Below, piece after piece: positions 1 to 9,905 of a DNA stretch of 24,824 nucleotides (its first letter is position 1; each line of letters opens with the position of its first letter). Origin of the DNA: Tetmemena sp. SeJ-2015 (taxonomy: Eukaryota; Ciliophora; Spirotrichea; Sporadotrichida; Oxytrichidae); contig JAJKFJ010020824.1 of the NCBI GenBank assembly GCA_027382625.1, forward strand, positions 1 to 24,824. The letters are read 5' to 3'. Under the pieces are notes generated by a model. It saw nothing but the letters and a program-made list of their open reading frames with translations. It was not told where the DNA came from and ran no database searches. A program made the translations under genes and the position numbers.

Positions 1-647
1 TTCCGCTTGTTGCTGATCATCTTGTTGATCGCATCCAGTTTTTTCTCGAAGTCTTCTAGTGCTGAGTGAAGGGGAGGGGCTGAACAGTGCGACTTACTTG
101 CCATCAACTTGAACGATTTCTTCAGATTCTGTCTTATCGACTTCGCCCTCCTGTGGATCAACAACGAATCGTCGAAAGCGTAGTTTACTGCCCCGAGCTC
201 TCGCTCGCTTAGCATGTGCTCCTTAATAGATAGAGGCAGTTGACTAATTGTCGTTGATTCATCCTCCTCAGCGTCCATTTTGGCATCTAGATCTCGAAGG
301 CTATTGAGGAAATTGTGAGTTGAAAAGCCGAGATATTGCCTGTCTGGACACCCTAAGCTTAACTCATGCTTGAACTTCTTTCTCCTTCCAGGCTGCTTCG
401 TACACGGCAAGTGCGGATTATCAAACTTCATAGTTGCTATGGCTCTAAGCTCCTACTTATCATCTCTCCTACGCTGCTCTTGCAGCTTAAGCTTGATGTG
501 CTTCACCAGACCTCGCATTCTCCTATTTCGGGTAGGTCCTTGAATTTGCATCTCCTAACGCTCAAGCAACTGAACAGCCTCTCTCATATCGAGAGAGTAA
601 GCGCCCTTGGTACTCTCGTGATCTGAAGCGCAAGTTGTTGAGTTGGG
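1..647 (-). CDS. Continuation of the 1311-562 gene in a second frame, cut by the window edge
   Basis: A minus-strand frame with no TGA runs from just after a TGA at 650-648 to the first base of the window, so the gene continues beyond it. It overlaps the previous frame by about 85 bp. From near 610 it reads as a highly charged helical protein: a Met-Arg-Glu-Ala-Val-Gln-Leu-Leu-Glu-Arg segment, a basic Lys/Arg/Gln-rich helix around 470-430, then acidic and Lys-rich stretches. TAG codons near 552 and 440 read as Gln. At least one base appears to be gained or lost between about 570 and 650 compared with the upstream frame. Either a sequencing indel or real decay would explain this. I see no convincing GT-AG intron there. 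No family is recognised. Confidence 0.5.
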
Positions 648-1311
648 TCAGGTAGCTGTGAGTAGAATCAGGTAGGTGGCAAAGCATTGAGCATTTCCTG
701 ATTTCTATCGTCTCAAGGCCAGGTCGCCTCCGGAGTCCATCAGTTTTAGCATAGCAACGATGTGGCCGAAATGTATCTCTTAGTGTAGTAGGGTCTCGTC
801 TGACAGCCTGCTTCATTAAACCAACGAGCTCAGCCTCGACGGCTTGTAGTGCTTGCTGCGCTTCTTCAATCTTTGATCTGAACTGAGGCACCGTGGTTTC
901 AGGAGGAGGCACGGCTTCTTTCCCAGCCAAGAGTATTGGAAGCTCGGGGATTTTATTTAGCCGCTGCCTTTGCTCATGCGTTGGTCCATGAATGATGATC
1001 TCGTGCTTGTAGAATGGGTTTGAGTCGTCTAAGACGAGGGTGGAGTGATAGCGGTTTACCTGCAGCTGTGCCACTGGGTCCCAGCGCAAGGCTTGGCAAT
1101 CTGTTTTAAGGTCAGCTTCTTGGATTTTATCATCTCTGCCAATCATGCTTATGGAATCAAGAGTCCCACTTGCCTGAGTAGACTATTCAGATTAGCAGAC
1201 CTTCTGGTTCGAAAAATCATGGCGGAGCTGACGGAGGGTGGACTGCTTCAACGGGGGCAGGCAGTAAGAGCGTGGTCGGAGCAGCTAAGGTGGCTTGGCG
1301 GTTGGCAGCAT
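562..1311 (-). CDS. Unrecognised 249-aa protein, 5' part of a frameshifted gene
   Basis: Read with TAA/TAG as Gln, a minus-strand frame opens at the ATG at 1311 (Met-Leu-Pro-Thr-Ala-Lys) and runs to a TGA at 564-562. Three TAR codons fall in the first 45 residues. A universal-code reading would start only at the internal Met at 1146, losing 55 residues that look equally protein-like. The middle contains a Pro-Pro-Pro-Glu-Thr segment followed by a Glu/Gln/Ala-rich helix likely to form a coiled coil. I recognise no domain. Composition (near 48% GC, Leu/Arg/Gln-rich) matches the 13-19 kb genes and differs from the AT-rich DNA beside it. The frame is followed, with overlap, by another open frame on the same strand (647-1), so the TGA at 562 probably reflects a frameshift rather than the real C-terminus. 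It could be an accessory gene of a transposon; that is inference only. Confidence 0.55.
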
Positions 1312-1433
1312 CTTATAATTGAAAGTGATCGTTAAATAATTAAGAAGAGTGGCGGTTAATAATTAATTTAATCCGGAAGGGGTCGGTGGCTGGGGTTTTG
1401 ATTAAATTTCGCTACATGGGTGCAGGGTACCTA

Positions 1434-1434
<1 letters not shown>

Positions 1435-1470
<36 letters not shown>
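1435..1470. repeat. (ACT)12 microsatellite
   Basis: Twelve uninterrupted ACT units sit between GGTACCTAT and ATACCACCC, which are themselves roughly inverted. A short degenerate TAG/CTA-type run occurs again near 12965-12988. The frame of tyrosines across the repeat is an artefact of the repeat and is not a gene. Confidence 0.95.
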
Positions 1471-1471
<1 letters not shown>

Positions 1472-2443
1472 TACCACCCCACAGCGGCTCAGCGAAATAT
1501 TTAGACGCATTTATTTAGTTTATACCACTTACGCAATTCATTTCAATCGCTTCCTATTAGATAACTCTAAGATTTGATTTCTAAGTTTTTACTTCTAAAC
1601 AATAAAAATTTTATTAATGTACATATTTTCTTGGATTAATTATTTTAAAAGCTTAATATCTTGCGGCCACGGAGTTTTAAGAGTTATCTAATAATAAAAA
1701 ATATCTATTTTGATAAGCTATTGAAAAAGATGAAAATGAGAAGTTGAATCTGCTAAATTAGCAGCCTTCAAAGTTACTGCCGCTCAATTCTTAATTAAGA
1801 CTAAAATAATTTTAAAAAAATGTCATTAAAAACAGAATCACAAGCAATACGTTCATAAAATTTAATTTATCTCACAAGTTTTGTTAAACATTTCAGTTAA
1901 TATTTTAAGACTATGATTTATAATATAATTTATTATAATAGTTTGTTGTACTTTAGCGTGCATTGGCAGCATCTTAGCAGGTCACTATAGTCTTTAATGA
2001 CTTTTTGAAATATTGATTTGTTCACACTCTCAACCATCTTTATAGTCTTCCCTATTTAGTAAAGAAATCAAAGTTAAGTTTACTAAATTATACTTTATAT
2101 TTTAAATTTTATAGCTGTTAAATTTATCTATGAAGAATTTAAATTAATTGCAAATTAAATTATTCAATTTATGACTGATAATAATTATTTATGTTTTCAT
2201 TAAATGACTCTACTTGATTCTGGCATTTCATTTTGCTTTTTTTTTCTAAATCATTTTACTTTCATATTTTACTCTGGCTTTAATTAATTTATCATCTTTA
2301 AAATGATAAATAACGACTCTGAATATATATATAAGCCTTGAAGAACTATCAAAGGTGATTGATTAAACTTAATGGGTTGATAAATAAAACAAGTTGTCTC
2401 CTTATTACTTCAAAACTTGTTTGAGATTGAAGGAACTATTTCT

Positions 2444-2929
2444 ATGGGCAATTACTCTACTTCGCAGCTTGAATTCGATTTATTATCGCCGCTAACCTCT
2501 TTACATGAGACTGAAGCAGTCGAATTTTTCAACCCTTAATTCTCAGAAAAAAGAAATAATTTAAAAGATCCAATTCAATGCAACTCACTAAGCCTAGAGT
2601 TAATATCCTTGGACTTTTAATAAGTATATTTACATAGATCTATTTAATATAAAGTTCTTAATTTAATTTCTAATATAGCAAACATTTTTTTAGGAAAATA
2701 CAAAATTTATGGGTTTAGTTATCATTAAAACAAAAAAGACATTTAATAAATATTGGAGATTTTAATTTAAAATTATAATCATTAAATTATTAAAGTATTA
2801 TATAAGACTTCGAGAGATTCTCGATTCATTGTAAATGGCAGCTGTGAGAGACAATGGGTTGAAATGGTTTCTTATTTTATAATTTATAAATCCTGGGGTT
2901 GGCATTTTTTAAGATTTTGTGTGAAATGA
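2444..2929 (+). CDS. Possible 161-aa ORF in AT-rich DNA
   Basis: An ATG at 2444 opens a frame that ends at TGA 2927-2929 if TAA/TAG are Gln. The first 45 residues are balanced in composition (Met-Gly-Asn-Tyr-Ser-Thr-Ser-Gln-Leu-Glu, later an acidic Ser/Leu stretch), and the underlying DNA at 2440-2540 is less AT-rich than its surroundings. The rest is Ile/Tyr/Lys/Asn-rich, as expected from translating AT-rich DNA, and it uses many TAA codons. Only one stop codon operates here, so a frame of this length can arise by chance. No family is recognised. Confidence 0.25.
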
Positions 2930-3908
2930 TGAGCCCTTTAGCAGAGATAGAAGGAAATTTTTGCCCAAGTTAGATTCCAGATCCTAAATTAATGATTTCA
3001 TCTCTTCTTCGAGCAAGGCTCACAAGGAGTAATGAGCATGCGTAAAATCGTAAAATTATTATAATAGAAGAAGTAAAGATGTGCTGTTTGGTACTAAATT
3101 CCGCCTGTCTCGAGATATTAAGCTAATCTTTTGAATTTAAGAGCATGAAATCCATAGTGCAAAAATAAAAAAAGTTCCATATTGATAATCTATCAATTAC
3201 ATATTTTACATAGACCAGCTTACAATATATTAAACGAGAAGGGGTAAAAAGATGGAATGGTACAATTTGGCTCCCTTGAGCTCGCACTCTAACTTTCTAG
3301 CAATTGAATTAAAATATTCCATCTCATTTTACGAAGTTAAATACCATTTTTTCTTTCCAAGAATTAAATCAACATTTTAAAATCTTTATTCTTGAACAAT
3401 AATTACAGATGAATATAATAAGATGATGTAGAGTATGGAATACCAAATAAAGATAGACTACTTGAGAAAAGTGCTATAAATATATTAAATAAATAACAGC
3501 CATTAACATTATGTAAATCAATTTAATGATGGAGCGTGCTCATACTCTATCGGGGACAAGATTATAAAGAACCAAACCTCGGTCTGAGTTCAATTTTGTG
3601 TCTGCTCTTTGAACAGTTAGCAGTTTAGGGTAAGAGTTGACTTCATTTAAATGTTGTATTTGATGAGGGCTTTACATGTAAATGATAATAAAGATTATGC
3701 TTTAAATGTTGTTTAAAACAGCATTTATAAAATCATATAAGTAAAATGTATAATGTGATGTAAAGAATCAATTTTATTTTTTAGTGAATAAGGGTTTAAT
3801 GATTAAAGATATTTTATTGTCTGATTCTGATTAATATCGAGTGATGTTTAAGATAATGCTAAGAGATATATTGCAACTCTAATGTTGATTTTATTTTGTT
3901 AGGAGATA

Positions 3909-3969
3909 AGTGATTAACCATTGTGGTGTCACAATTTAATTAAAACCTAATCTTTTCCTATTTAATAAT
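3909..3969 (+). repeat. Diverged direct repeat, copy 1 (copy 2 at 7618-7675)
   Basis: About 60 bp around GATTAACCATTGTGGTG and TCTTTTCCTATTTAATA match 7618-7675 (ATTAGCCATTGGAGTGG ... TCTTATCCTATTTAATA) in the same orientation with scattered differences. Copy 2 leads directly into one of the inverted-repeat termini described below, so this may be the subterminal part of a dispersed element. Confidence 0.5.
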
Positions 3970-4110
3970 ATTATATACTGACTCCCCAATTGTTCTTTTT
4001 AATATGAGATTGATTTTAAATTAAGTGCTTAATCATAAAATTAAGAATAATCTCATTTCTAAAACCCACGATCCATTTGAAAAATGTTTAGCTTTACAGC
4101 GAAGAAAGGC

Positions 4111-4147
4111 CATTATTATAGGGTGATTATGAATACATGATCGTGGG
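4111..4147 (+). repeat. Left inverted repeat flanking the ubiquitin-like fragment
   Basis: TATTATAGG.TGA.TATGAATACATGATCG.GGG at this position is the reverse complement of 4682-4719, with about three differences over 31 bp. Together the two repeats bracket a segment of about 530 bp that contains the ubiquitin-like remnant. No target-site duplication is obvious outside them. Confidence 0.7.
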
Positions 4148-4239
4148 CTGTTTTTTTCTTAGAAATACATTGAGTTTGTTTCCTTGTTCTGTGATTCATA
4201 TTATATTACTTTTTAAATATAGAGTTTTTTTTAATTTAA

Positions 4240-4500
4240 ATGTCTACTTCAACAACTATATCAACTACAACAACCTCAATCTCAACCTCTAAAACTTGAG
4301 GGTGACAATTGAGGAGGCAAGCACCTAGAGTAACGAGGGCATCCATCCCGATCAACAGAGACTCATCTTCGCAGGCAAGCTCAAGAACAAAAGTATGCTT
4401 GCGTACTTTTGAACAACATCCAAGATCTTCAACAAGGACAAGCAGAACCCTCTCTGACTACAACATCCAAAAGTAGTCTACATTCACCCTACTAAAACAA
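4240..4500 (+). pseudogene. Decayed ubiquitin / ubiquitin-like gene fragment
   Basis: Two blocks are unmistakably ubiquitin-like. Codons from 4335 give Glu-Gly-Ile-His-Pro-Asp-Gln-Gln-Arg-Leu-Ile-Phe-Ala-Gly-Lys, and codons from 4444 give Arg-Thr-Leu-Ser-Asp-Tyr-Asn-Ile-Gln-Lys-TAG-Ser-Thr. In ubiquitin these flank the Gln-Leu-Glu-Asp-Gly loop. Upstream, an ATG at 4240 and a Ser/Thr-rich leader reach a Lys-Thr-Leu-Arg-Val-Thr-Ile-Glu-Glu segment, but only through a one-base frameshift near 4294. About 60 bp replace the loop between the blocks, with an in-frame TGA at 4410. The C-terminal Leu-Arg-Leu-Arg-Gly-Gly tail is missing. TAG at 4473 reads as Gln, supporting the ciliate code. Ubiquitin is covalently attached to proteins to direct their turnover; this copy cannot make a working one. 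A scrambled germline gene segment is an alternative to a pseudogene. Confidence 0.8.
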
Positions 4501-4681
4501 CTACTCAATCCGCAGACACTAAAACTGAAAACGATAAAGATGGAGTTATAAATGGAAACTGTAGATGTTCTTTAGCTGGAGCTGACTCCCTCATTAAATT
4601 TAAAAACATAATGTTTTAAACTATCTCTAATTTAATATATATCACTTTTCTCCTGTTCTCTATCTTCATTAGTATTTGCTA

Positions 4682-4719
4682 ACCCTCGATCATGTATTCA
4701 TATTCAACCTATAATAGGG
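4682..4719 (-). repeat. Right inverted repeat flanking the ubiquitin-like fragment
   Basis: This is the reverse-complement partner of 4111-4147. It belongs to the wider terminus family (CGAT..TC/CATTCRTATTYA.CCTATA) also seen at 4921-4950, 7668-7712, 8991-9024, 9436-9472, 9906-9940 and 10711-10748. Confidence 0.7.
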
Positions 4720-4725
4720 AGGGTT

Positions 4726-6540
4726 ACATTCGTTGCTGTGGGTGCTTCCTCCTTGGCTTTTTTATTTTCAAGTTTTAAAGTTGTGGTTTTAGCAGAAAAT
4801 GTACTTGTGATTAAAATAGACATTCACTTACTGTGTTAATTTAAATTAACTTGTAAAATTTAATTAATTCGATGGAAAGGAATCAAGCAGAATGCTAAGA
4901 AACAATAATCCTCTATCATATAATCATATTCATCTCCTATATTAGATATATAAAATTAAATTCATCAGCTATTATTATTTAATTTAATTAAAAATTATAT
5001 ATAATCCTAAATAAAAATTTTGCATAAAAAATAAATTTTATGCGAATTTGTAACCATAATTAAAAAAGTTGAGAATTTAATGGAGAGTTGAATAAATTAT
5101 AAATTAAAATGATATCAAGGGATAGCAGTTGAGATGCTACCTCCAATTTAAACAGCTGTTGCATTATTCGATTAATCATGAATTTCTAAGAACTCTTTAA
5201 CTTTGTCATTATATTGTGGGAACACCCAGCTCAGATTTATAAGTTCATCAAAATTAATAAAGGAAGAATAGGAAAAAATGAGCATTTGAAAATCATACTA
5301 TGGAGGTGTATGAGCTATTTCAACTACAAAAAGTAGAAATCCTAATAACTACTTTATCAAATCATCGATTTTAATTATTCTTAATCTATATTAAACTAAT
5401 TAAAAAATTGAATTTAAGTTAAACAAAATAATTTTATTGAGAAATGTTAATAAATATGAAATAAAAATGAAAATGATATGATTTTTAAAATTACAAGTAG
5501 ATTCACAAATGAAAGTTTAAGTTTGAATAGTAACAGAGAAAAGAAAATACATTTAGAAATCAGTTTAGGACTTCATAGAATTTTATTTGCAAGATGAATG
5601 CTGCTATATCATAATTGTTTGCATAATTTAGAATAGCATAAAAAATTGCTTAAACATGAATGATTTATATAAAATGTGTTATTATGATTGGCTAATTTCC
5701 TAGTTTTTATATAGTTTGAAAATTTTGCTCAAGTGGTAAATGGTATTTCCAAGGAGAACTGGATAATTGATTTGGTTCGTTCTCAGTTTAATTATTTAAT
5801 TATTTTGCTCATTAAAATTCCATAATTAAATTCAATTATATTTTAAATAATTTGTATTACTTTATTACAAAATCTCATTTTACCTATAATAAAAACATTT
5901 ATTAAAAAAAAGAAATCAAAATGAAGAAATGAAAATGTTCATGGAACTGGTTTGAGAGTGTATATTTCAAAATCAATAACTTTGAAGTTTTAACTTCCTG
6001 CTAAGTAAGCTTTTGATTATTCAGTATCATAAGTGAAACCATTTGGCAAAGAATAAGTATATCCTAAATTACAATAATTGTCACTTCGACCTTCTGAATT
6101 ATTTCTTATGCCAATATCATTTCCACCTCCAAAAAGAAAATTATAGTCTCCGTTATAATACCTCAAAGCATATTATTAATTTTAATATTGTTGATGAATG
6201 GTTCGTTTATTCAGCTAAAATGCAAAAGCCTTGCTATCAGGAGACCACTATTCAAGAAAAAAATAATTAAGAGAAATTAATGATATTATAATTTAAAAAA
6301 TAAACAGGATTATAAATACTTTAATCATCACAAGAAGAGACTTAAGAGTAGCCAACTAAAAAATTCAGTAATCTTGCGTTACTTATCTTTTTTTATTTTG
6401 CTTATCCATATTATAATTAAAAAAATTAAATATTTAAAAGATAGTAGATGTAATTTTTTTGTTATAAAACTCGAAAGTAAAATGTTTATACTTTTTAAAG
6501 ATCAATAGAATGTTTTATATATTAAATTAAAAATAAAAAT
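4726..6540. other. AT-rich stretch without a supported gene
   Basis: The composition is extremely AT-rich. One diverged copy of the terminus motif lies at 4921-4950 (CATATTCATCTCCTATATTAG). Open frames here are Ile/Asn/Lys/Tyr-rich and look like chance frames in single-stop AT DNA. No RNA gene or clear repeat was seen. Confidence 0.55.
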
Positions 6541-7080
6541 TAGTTACCCCGAAAGGGTATAAATAAACTTGTGAGCAGAATAACGATCTCTATAATCACC
6601 AATGATGAAAACCTGGGACCATCATCAGGACGGAGGAACCCGGAGAACTCGAACAAACTAGCATCCTCAGAGCAACAATTTTTGACTCTGACTGGAATAG
6701 GCGAAGCGAAGAACCTCTGTTAGTGATTGTCAGTCTAGAGAGAAAGTATTTTTATATGGACTGGTGGCAATCAAGGACACTCATAGATAACTTAGTGCTG
6801 AATAATGAAAATGGCATACTCTGACCTGCTCTCTCTGAAAGAAGCGCAAAATAAGGAGCAAACAACATACCCTAACATATTCCTTGAGTTATCTTTGCGA
6901 TTTTAACCACAATCATTGCTGGTCCCTACTGTCAGAAGAGAAGGTTCATTAATCTAGGATGAGGAGATCTAGTGAGTGATTATTGTTTGTCTTGCACAGC
7001 TACAAGACTCACCATAACCTACACACCCTTCAATTAAACACTCTACACTATCTACTGACGGATTATTAAATTATATTTAA
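6541..7080. other. Balanced-composition island in AT-rich DNA, possible gene segment
   Basis: This 540-bp stretch is clearly richer in G and C than the DNA on both sides. Several frames are open in the TAR=Gln code. A plus frame from about 6549 to TGA 6724-6726 has an Asn-Asp-Glu-Asn-Leu-Gly-Pro-Ser-Ser-Gly segment. A short plus ORF spans 6805-6975 (56 codons, Met-Lys-Met-Ala-Tyr-Ser). A minus frame starts with ATG at 6784. They cannot all be real and none matches a family I know. The island may be a macronuclear-destined segment or a decayed gene lying between germline-limited AT-rich DNA. Further AT-rich DNA without a supported gene follows at 7081-7617. Confidence 0.35.
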
Positions 7081-7667
7081 ATGGGAATAAATATAAGGAG
7101 AAGGAAATTAAGTAATGGTAGCATATCTTAATACCTTATGTCTAGCCAATTGCTGCCATTTCATGTGTCCTATACATTATAATTTAATATTTAAATTCTT
7201 TTTATCTGCTTAAACGATCTTAAAAATTTTCCAAAAGGAGGGATGATATTGAGATTTATTTAAATAGCCCAAGAGAATTATTTTTTTGAGAATTTTTTGA
7301 AGGTATATTGATTTTATTCATTTCTTCTTTAAAAATACTGCTTTTCAAATGTATTCTTCCATTATCATTTATCTGTTTTTATTTAAATACAAAATTTCTA
7401 ATTTTAAATACTATATGAGTTCTCAAGAAGAATAAGTCAAGCGAAATGTTGTTAAAGCCAAATTCGTAAAAAGATTTGCAAGTTTGACTTAATTAATTGA
7501 GATCAGTGATTTACTAAGCTGGTTTAATTTTAATATTTATTGGTGTTTAATATAATGAATAGTATAATTAAAACTTTAATTTTTTTAATTTTTAATTGGA
7601 TAACTCTGGAGAGGGCAGTAATTAGCCATTGGAGTGGCAAAATTTAATCTAAAAGTAATCTTATCCT

Positions 7668-7712
7668 ATTTAATATCGGATGAATACGAATGGAAAATCT
7701 GGAGTAAGAGAT
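7668..7712 (+). repeat. Inverted-repeat terminus, family copy
   Basis: TATTTAATATCGGATGAATA, then CGAATGGAAAATCTGGAGT. Its near mirror image is at 9906-9940 (CTGATTTCCCATTCGTATTT). The two also share the flanking GGAGTAAGAGATT, so they are the outermost part of the large inverted repeat 7668-9940. Confidence 0.6.
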
Positions 7713-8400
7713 TAAAATAAAAATTTTAACTAGAGGTGGTCGTGATGATCTGCTCGTAAATTATTAGGAATTTATTTATTTATATTTGAGTCCATCAATT
7801 GATTAATTGTTTAGAAATCATAATTTAACCATTATCTGATAACATATCTCATTTGGAGAATTTAAGTATAAAAATGAGACTTAATTATAATAGACAGAAA
7901 CTGATAAAACAATCTCATGGCATGAGTATTCAATTAGACTCGATGCCAGGAAGGGTGTAAATATAAATCAAATATTTGTAGGCTTAAAAGGCCTCAATCC
8001 TCTAATACAATTTCAATTTAAATCTCAAATCATAATTAATTTGCTATTGGATTGAATGAAATATATAATGTTTTCAGCTTCGATTTTTAAATTCTACTTT
8101 TCAGTTCAATTCTAGGTGGAATTTATTGAAAACCCAAAATTAATTAAAATTAAACCGTCTAATTATTCTATTACGCACCAATTAAATAAAAAATTAACTT
8201 TCATCGATTGATACAATTAAGGCGTAATGGTTTAAAAAAATTGCTCTCTAGTTGTACTTTGCGCAAGTGTACCAATCAACCATTTCAATCATCTGCTATG
8301 TCAGGTGTATAGTCTATTCGTGTAATGTCTCTCCGGCTGCTCTCCATTGGTCTCGGAAGTGAGGATAGAACCTGGCTACTCCCGCTGCTGATGTTGTAGG

Positions 8401-8456
8401 TGTGCTCCTTGGCCAGTGCGGTAAAGTCATCATGGACACGGGTTCGAACCCCACCG
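8401..8456 (+). ncRNA. tRNA-like segment with box A/box B-like motifs, copy 1
   Basis: TTGGCCAGTGCGGTAAAG resembles a tRNA D-arm/box A (GGCC.AGTGG..AA). It is followed after about 20 nt by GGGTTCGAACCC, a near-consensus T-loop/box B. There is no room for a normal anticodon arm and the T stem pairs for only three base pairs, so this is not a functional tRNA. Internal pol III promoter spacing of this kind is seen in tRNA-derived SINE heads; that is an analogy and not a family match. Confidence 0.35.
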
Positions 8457-8559
8457 GTGACTTGAGACGGTCTGTCTGTGAGAGACGGTGTTTTCAGAGA
8501 GGATTTGATAAGAATGAGTTGAGCAACAGTAATAGTGAAATACGATGTAGGGCAGTCAA

Positions 8560-8615
8560 CGGTGGGGTTCGAACCCGTGTCCATGATGACTTTACCGCAC
8601 TGGCCAAGGAGCACA
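8560..8615 (-). ncRNA. tRNA-like segment, mirror copy in the right palindrome arm
   Basis: This is the exact reverse complement of 8401-8456. The two copies diverge in orientation, each pointing toward the central spacer. Confidence 0.35.
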
Positions 8616-8990
8616 CCTACAACATCAGCAGCGGGAGTAGCCAGGTTCTATCCTCACTTCCGAGACCAATGGAGAGCAGCCGGAGAGACATTACACGAAT
8701 AGACTATACACCTGACATAGCAGATGATTCAAATGGTTGATTGGTACACTTGCGCAAAGTACAACTAGAGAGCAATTTTTTTAAACCATTACGCCTTAAT
8801 TGTATCAATCGATGAAAGTTAATTTTTTATTTAATTGGTGCGTAATAGAATAATTAGACGGTTTAATTTTAATTAATTTTGGGTTTTCAATAAATTCCAC
8901 CTAGAATTGAACTGAAAAGTAGAATTTAAAAATCGAAGCTGAAAACATAAAATTAAATAATAGTTTTCTTTTATTTTTTTTTTTACAAAC

Positions 8991-9472
8991 CCCCGATAAT
9001 CTATTCGTATTTGAGTCATATCTAAATATTTCATACCCTGCTTATCTTTTCAAGCCATAAAACATTCACATTGAAGAAACCATTAAGTTATTTTTAAGAA
9101 TTGCTTAATTTCTATGATTCCCGATTAAAAACACTTAATTATGGTTACATTTCTCTTGTTTATAAATATGTTTGTATGTTTATTTTCTTATTTATTTTAT
9201 TATAAATACTTTTTTTTTTTTTTATATTTTACAAAACTTTCGGATAGTTAACAACAATATTTTCGTATTAAATATTCTTTATAATTTCTTAAAATTTATA
9301 TTAATCAAAGTTTATTTGTTTTTATTTTTAATTGATTAAAAATCAAAGTAAGGTCAAAAATATTATCGAAATGAAAATCTAACTATATGATCGTCTTTCT
9401 TTTTAAAAATAATATTTAAAATTCCTATTATTTAATTTAATATAGGATGAAAACGAAAGGATGATCGACAGT
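8991..9472. mobile_element. Short AT-rich element bounded by diverged inverted termini
   Basis: The left end CGATAATCTATTCGTATTTG (8994 on) and the right end (read on the minus strand) CGATCATCCTTTCGTTTTCA (from about 9467) are related. Between them lies AT-rich DNA with poly-T runs and no gene. The position between the palindrome and the displaced right arm of the outer inverted repeat is what an insertion would produce. No transposase is encoded, so it would be non-autonomous (MITE- or IES-like). No target-site duplication was recognised. Confidence 0.45.
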
Positions 9473-9905
9473 TGATAAAAAAAGAGATTAATAAAAGAAG
9501 GCTTTGTTTAATATATCTCACTCCTCCCATTAAGGAATTAATTGTGCTATGAGATTTTAATTATGTATTGGAGAACTGCGCTCCTTTTATACCTATAATC
9601 ATTTGCCATATTTTTGCAACCTTCCTGTCAACCAGTTTAATGGATTTCTGATGCCTCGAGATTGCTATCAGTTTCTGGCTATTTTAATTAAGTCTCATTT
9701 TGATTGCTTTATCTTGAGAAGGTCTGATACTTTAATTGATTATATGAAATAAGCTATCAGATAATTAGTTAAATTATGAATTTTAAATAATTAATCAATT
9801 GAGGGACCCAAATTTGAATTAAAAAAAATAAAATCCTATTCATTTACCAGCTGATCATCTAGACCACTTCCACCACCTAGTTAACAACTTCATTTTAAAT
9901 CTCTT

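Larger units (their letters stand above)
1312..4080. other. Very AT-rich, mostly non-coding germline-type DNA
   Basis: This stretch is dominated by A/T with many TTAAT/AATTTA runs. Apart from the microsatellite, one possible open frame (2444-2929), a small GC-richer patch near 3540-3640 and one end of a 60-bp diverged direct repeat (3909-3969), I see nothing I can name. Its composition resembles germline-limited sequence (IES or intergenic) of ciliate micronuclear genomes. That is an inference from composition. Confidence 0.6.
8068..8948. repeat. Near-perfect 881-bp palindrome (389-bp arms, 103-bp spacer)
   Basis: Position i pairs with 17016 minus i. The left arm is 8068-8456, the right arm 8560-8948 and the spacer 8457-8559. 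The only mismatch I found is 8286 (C) against 8730 (C, where G would pair), so the arms are more than 99% identical. Similar predicted proteins on both strands (8402-8740 plus, 8614-8285 minus) are a by-product of this symmetry and are not genes. Such identity implies recent formation or ongoing gene conversion. Assembly fold-back of a read is also possible, but the unique 103-bp spacer and the flanking older inverted repeat argue for a real structure. Confidence 0.92.

Noticed and set aside
1386..1577. Plus-strand frame with a poly-tyrosine run
   Set aside because: It is created by the (ACT)12 microsatellite and has no other protein-like content.
6596..6690. ATGATGA and CTGA strings suggesting a C/D box snoRNA
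   Set aside because: No terminal stem pairs around them and the boxes are not placed near the ends of a plausible RNA.
8285..8740. Two similar 109-112 aa frames on opposite strands
   Set aside because: They are mirror images produced by the palindrome. Both start at GTG, and each covers tRNA-like non-coding sequence.
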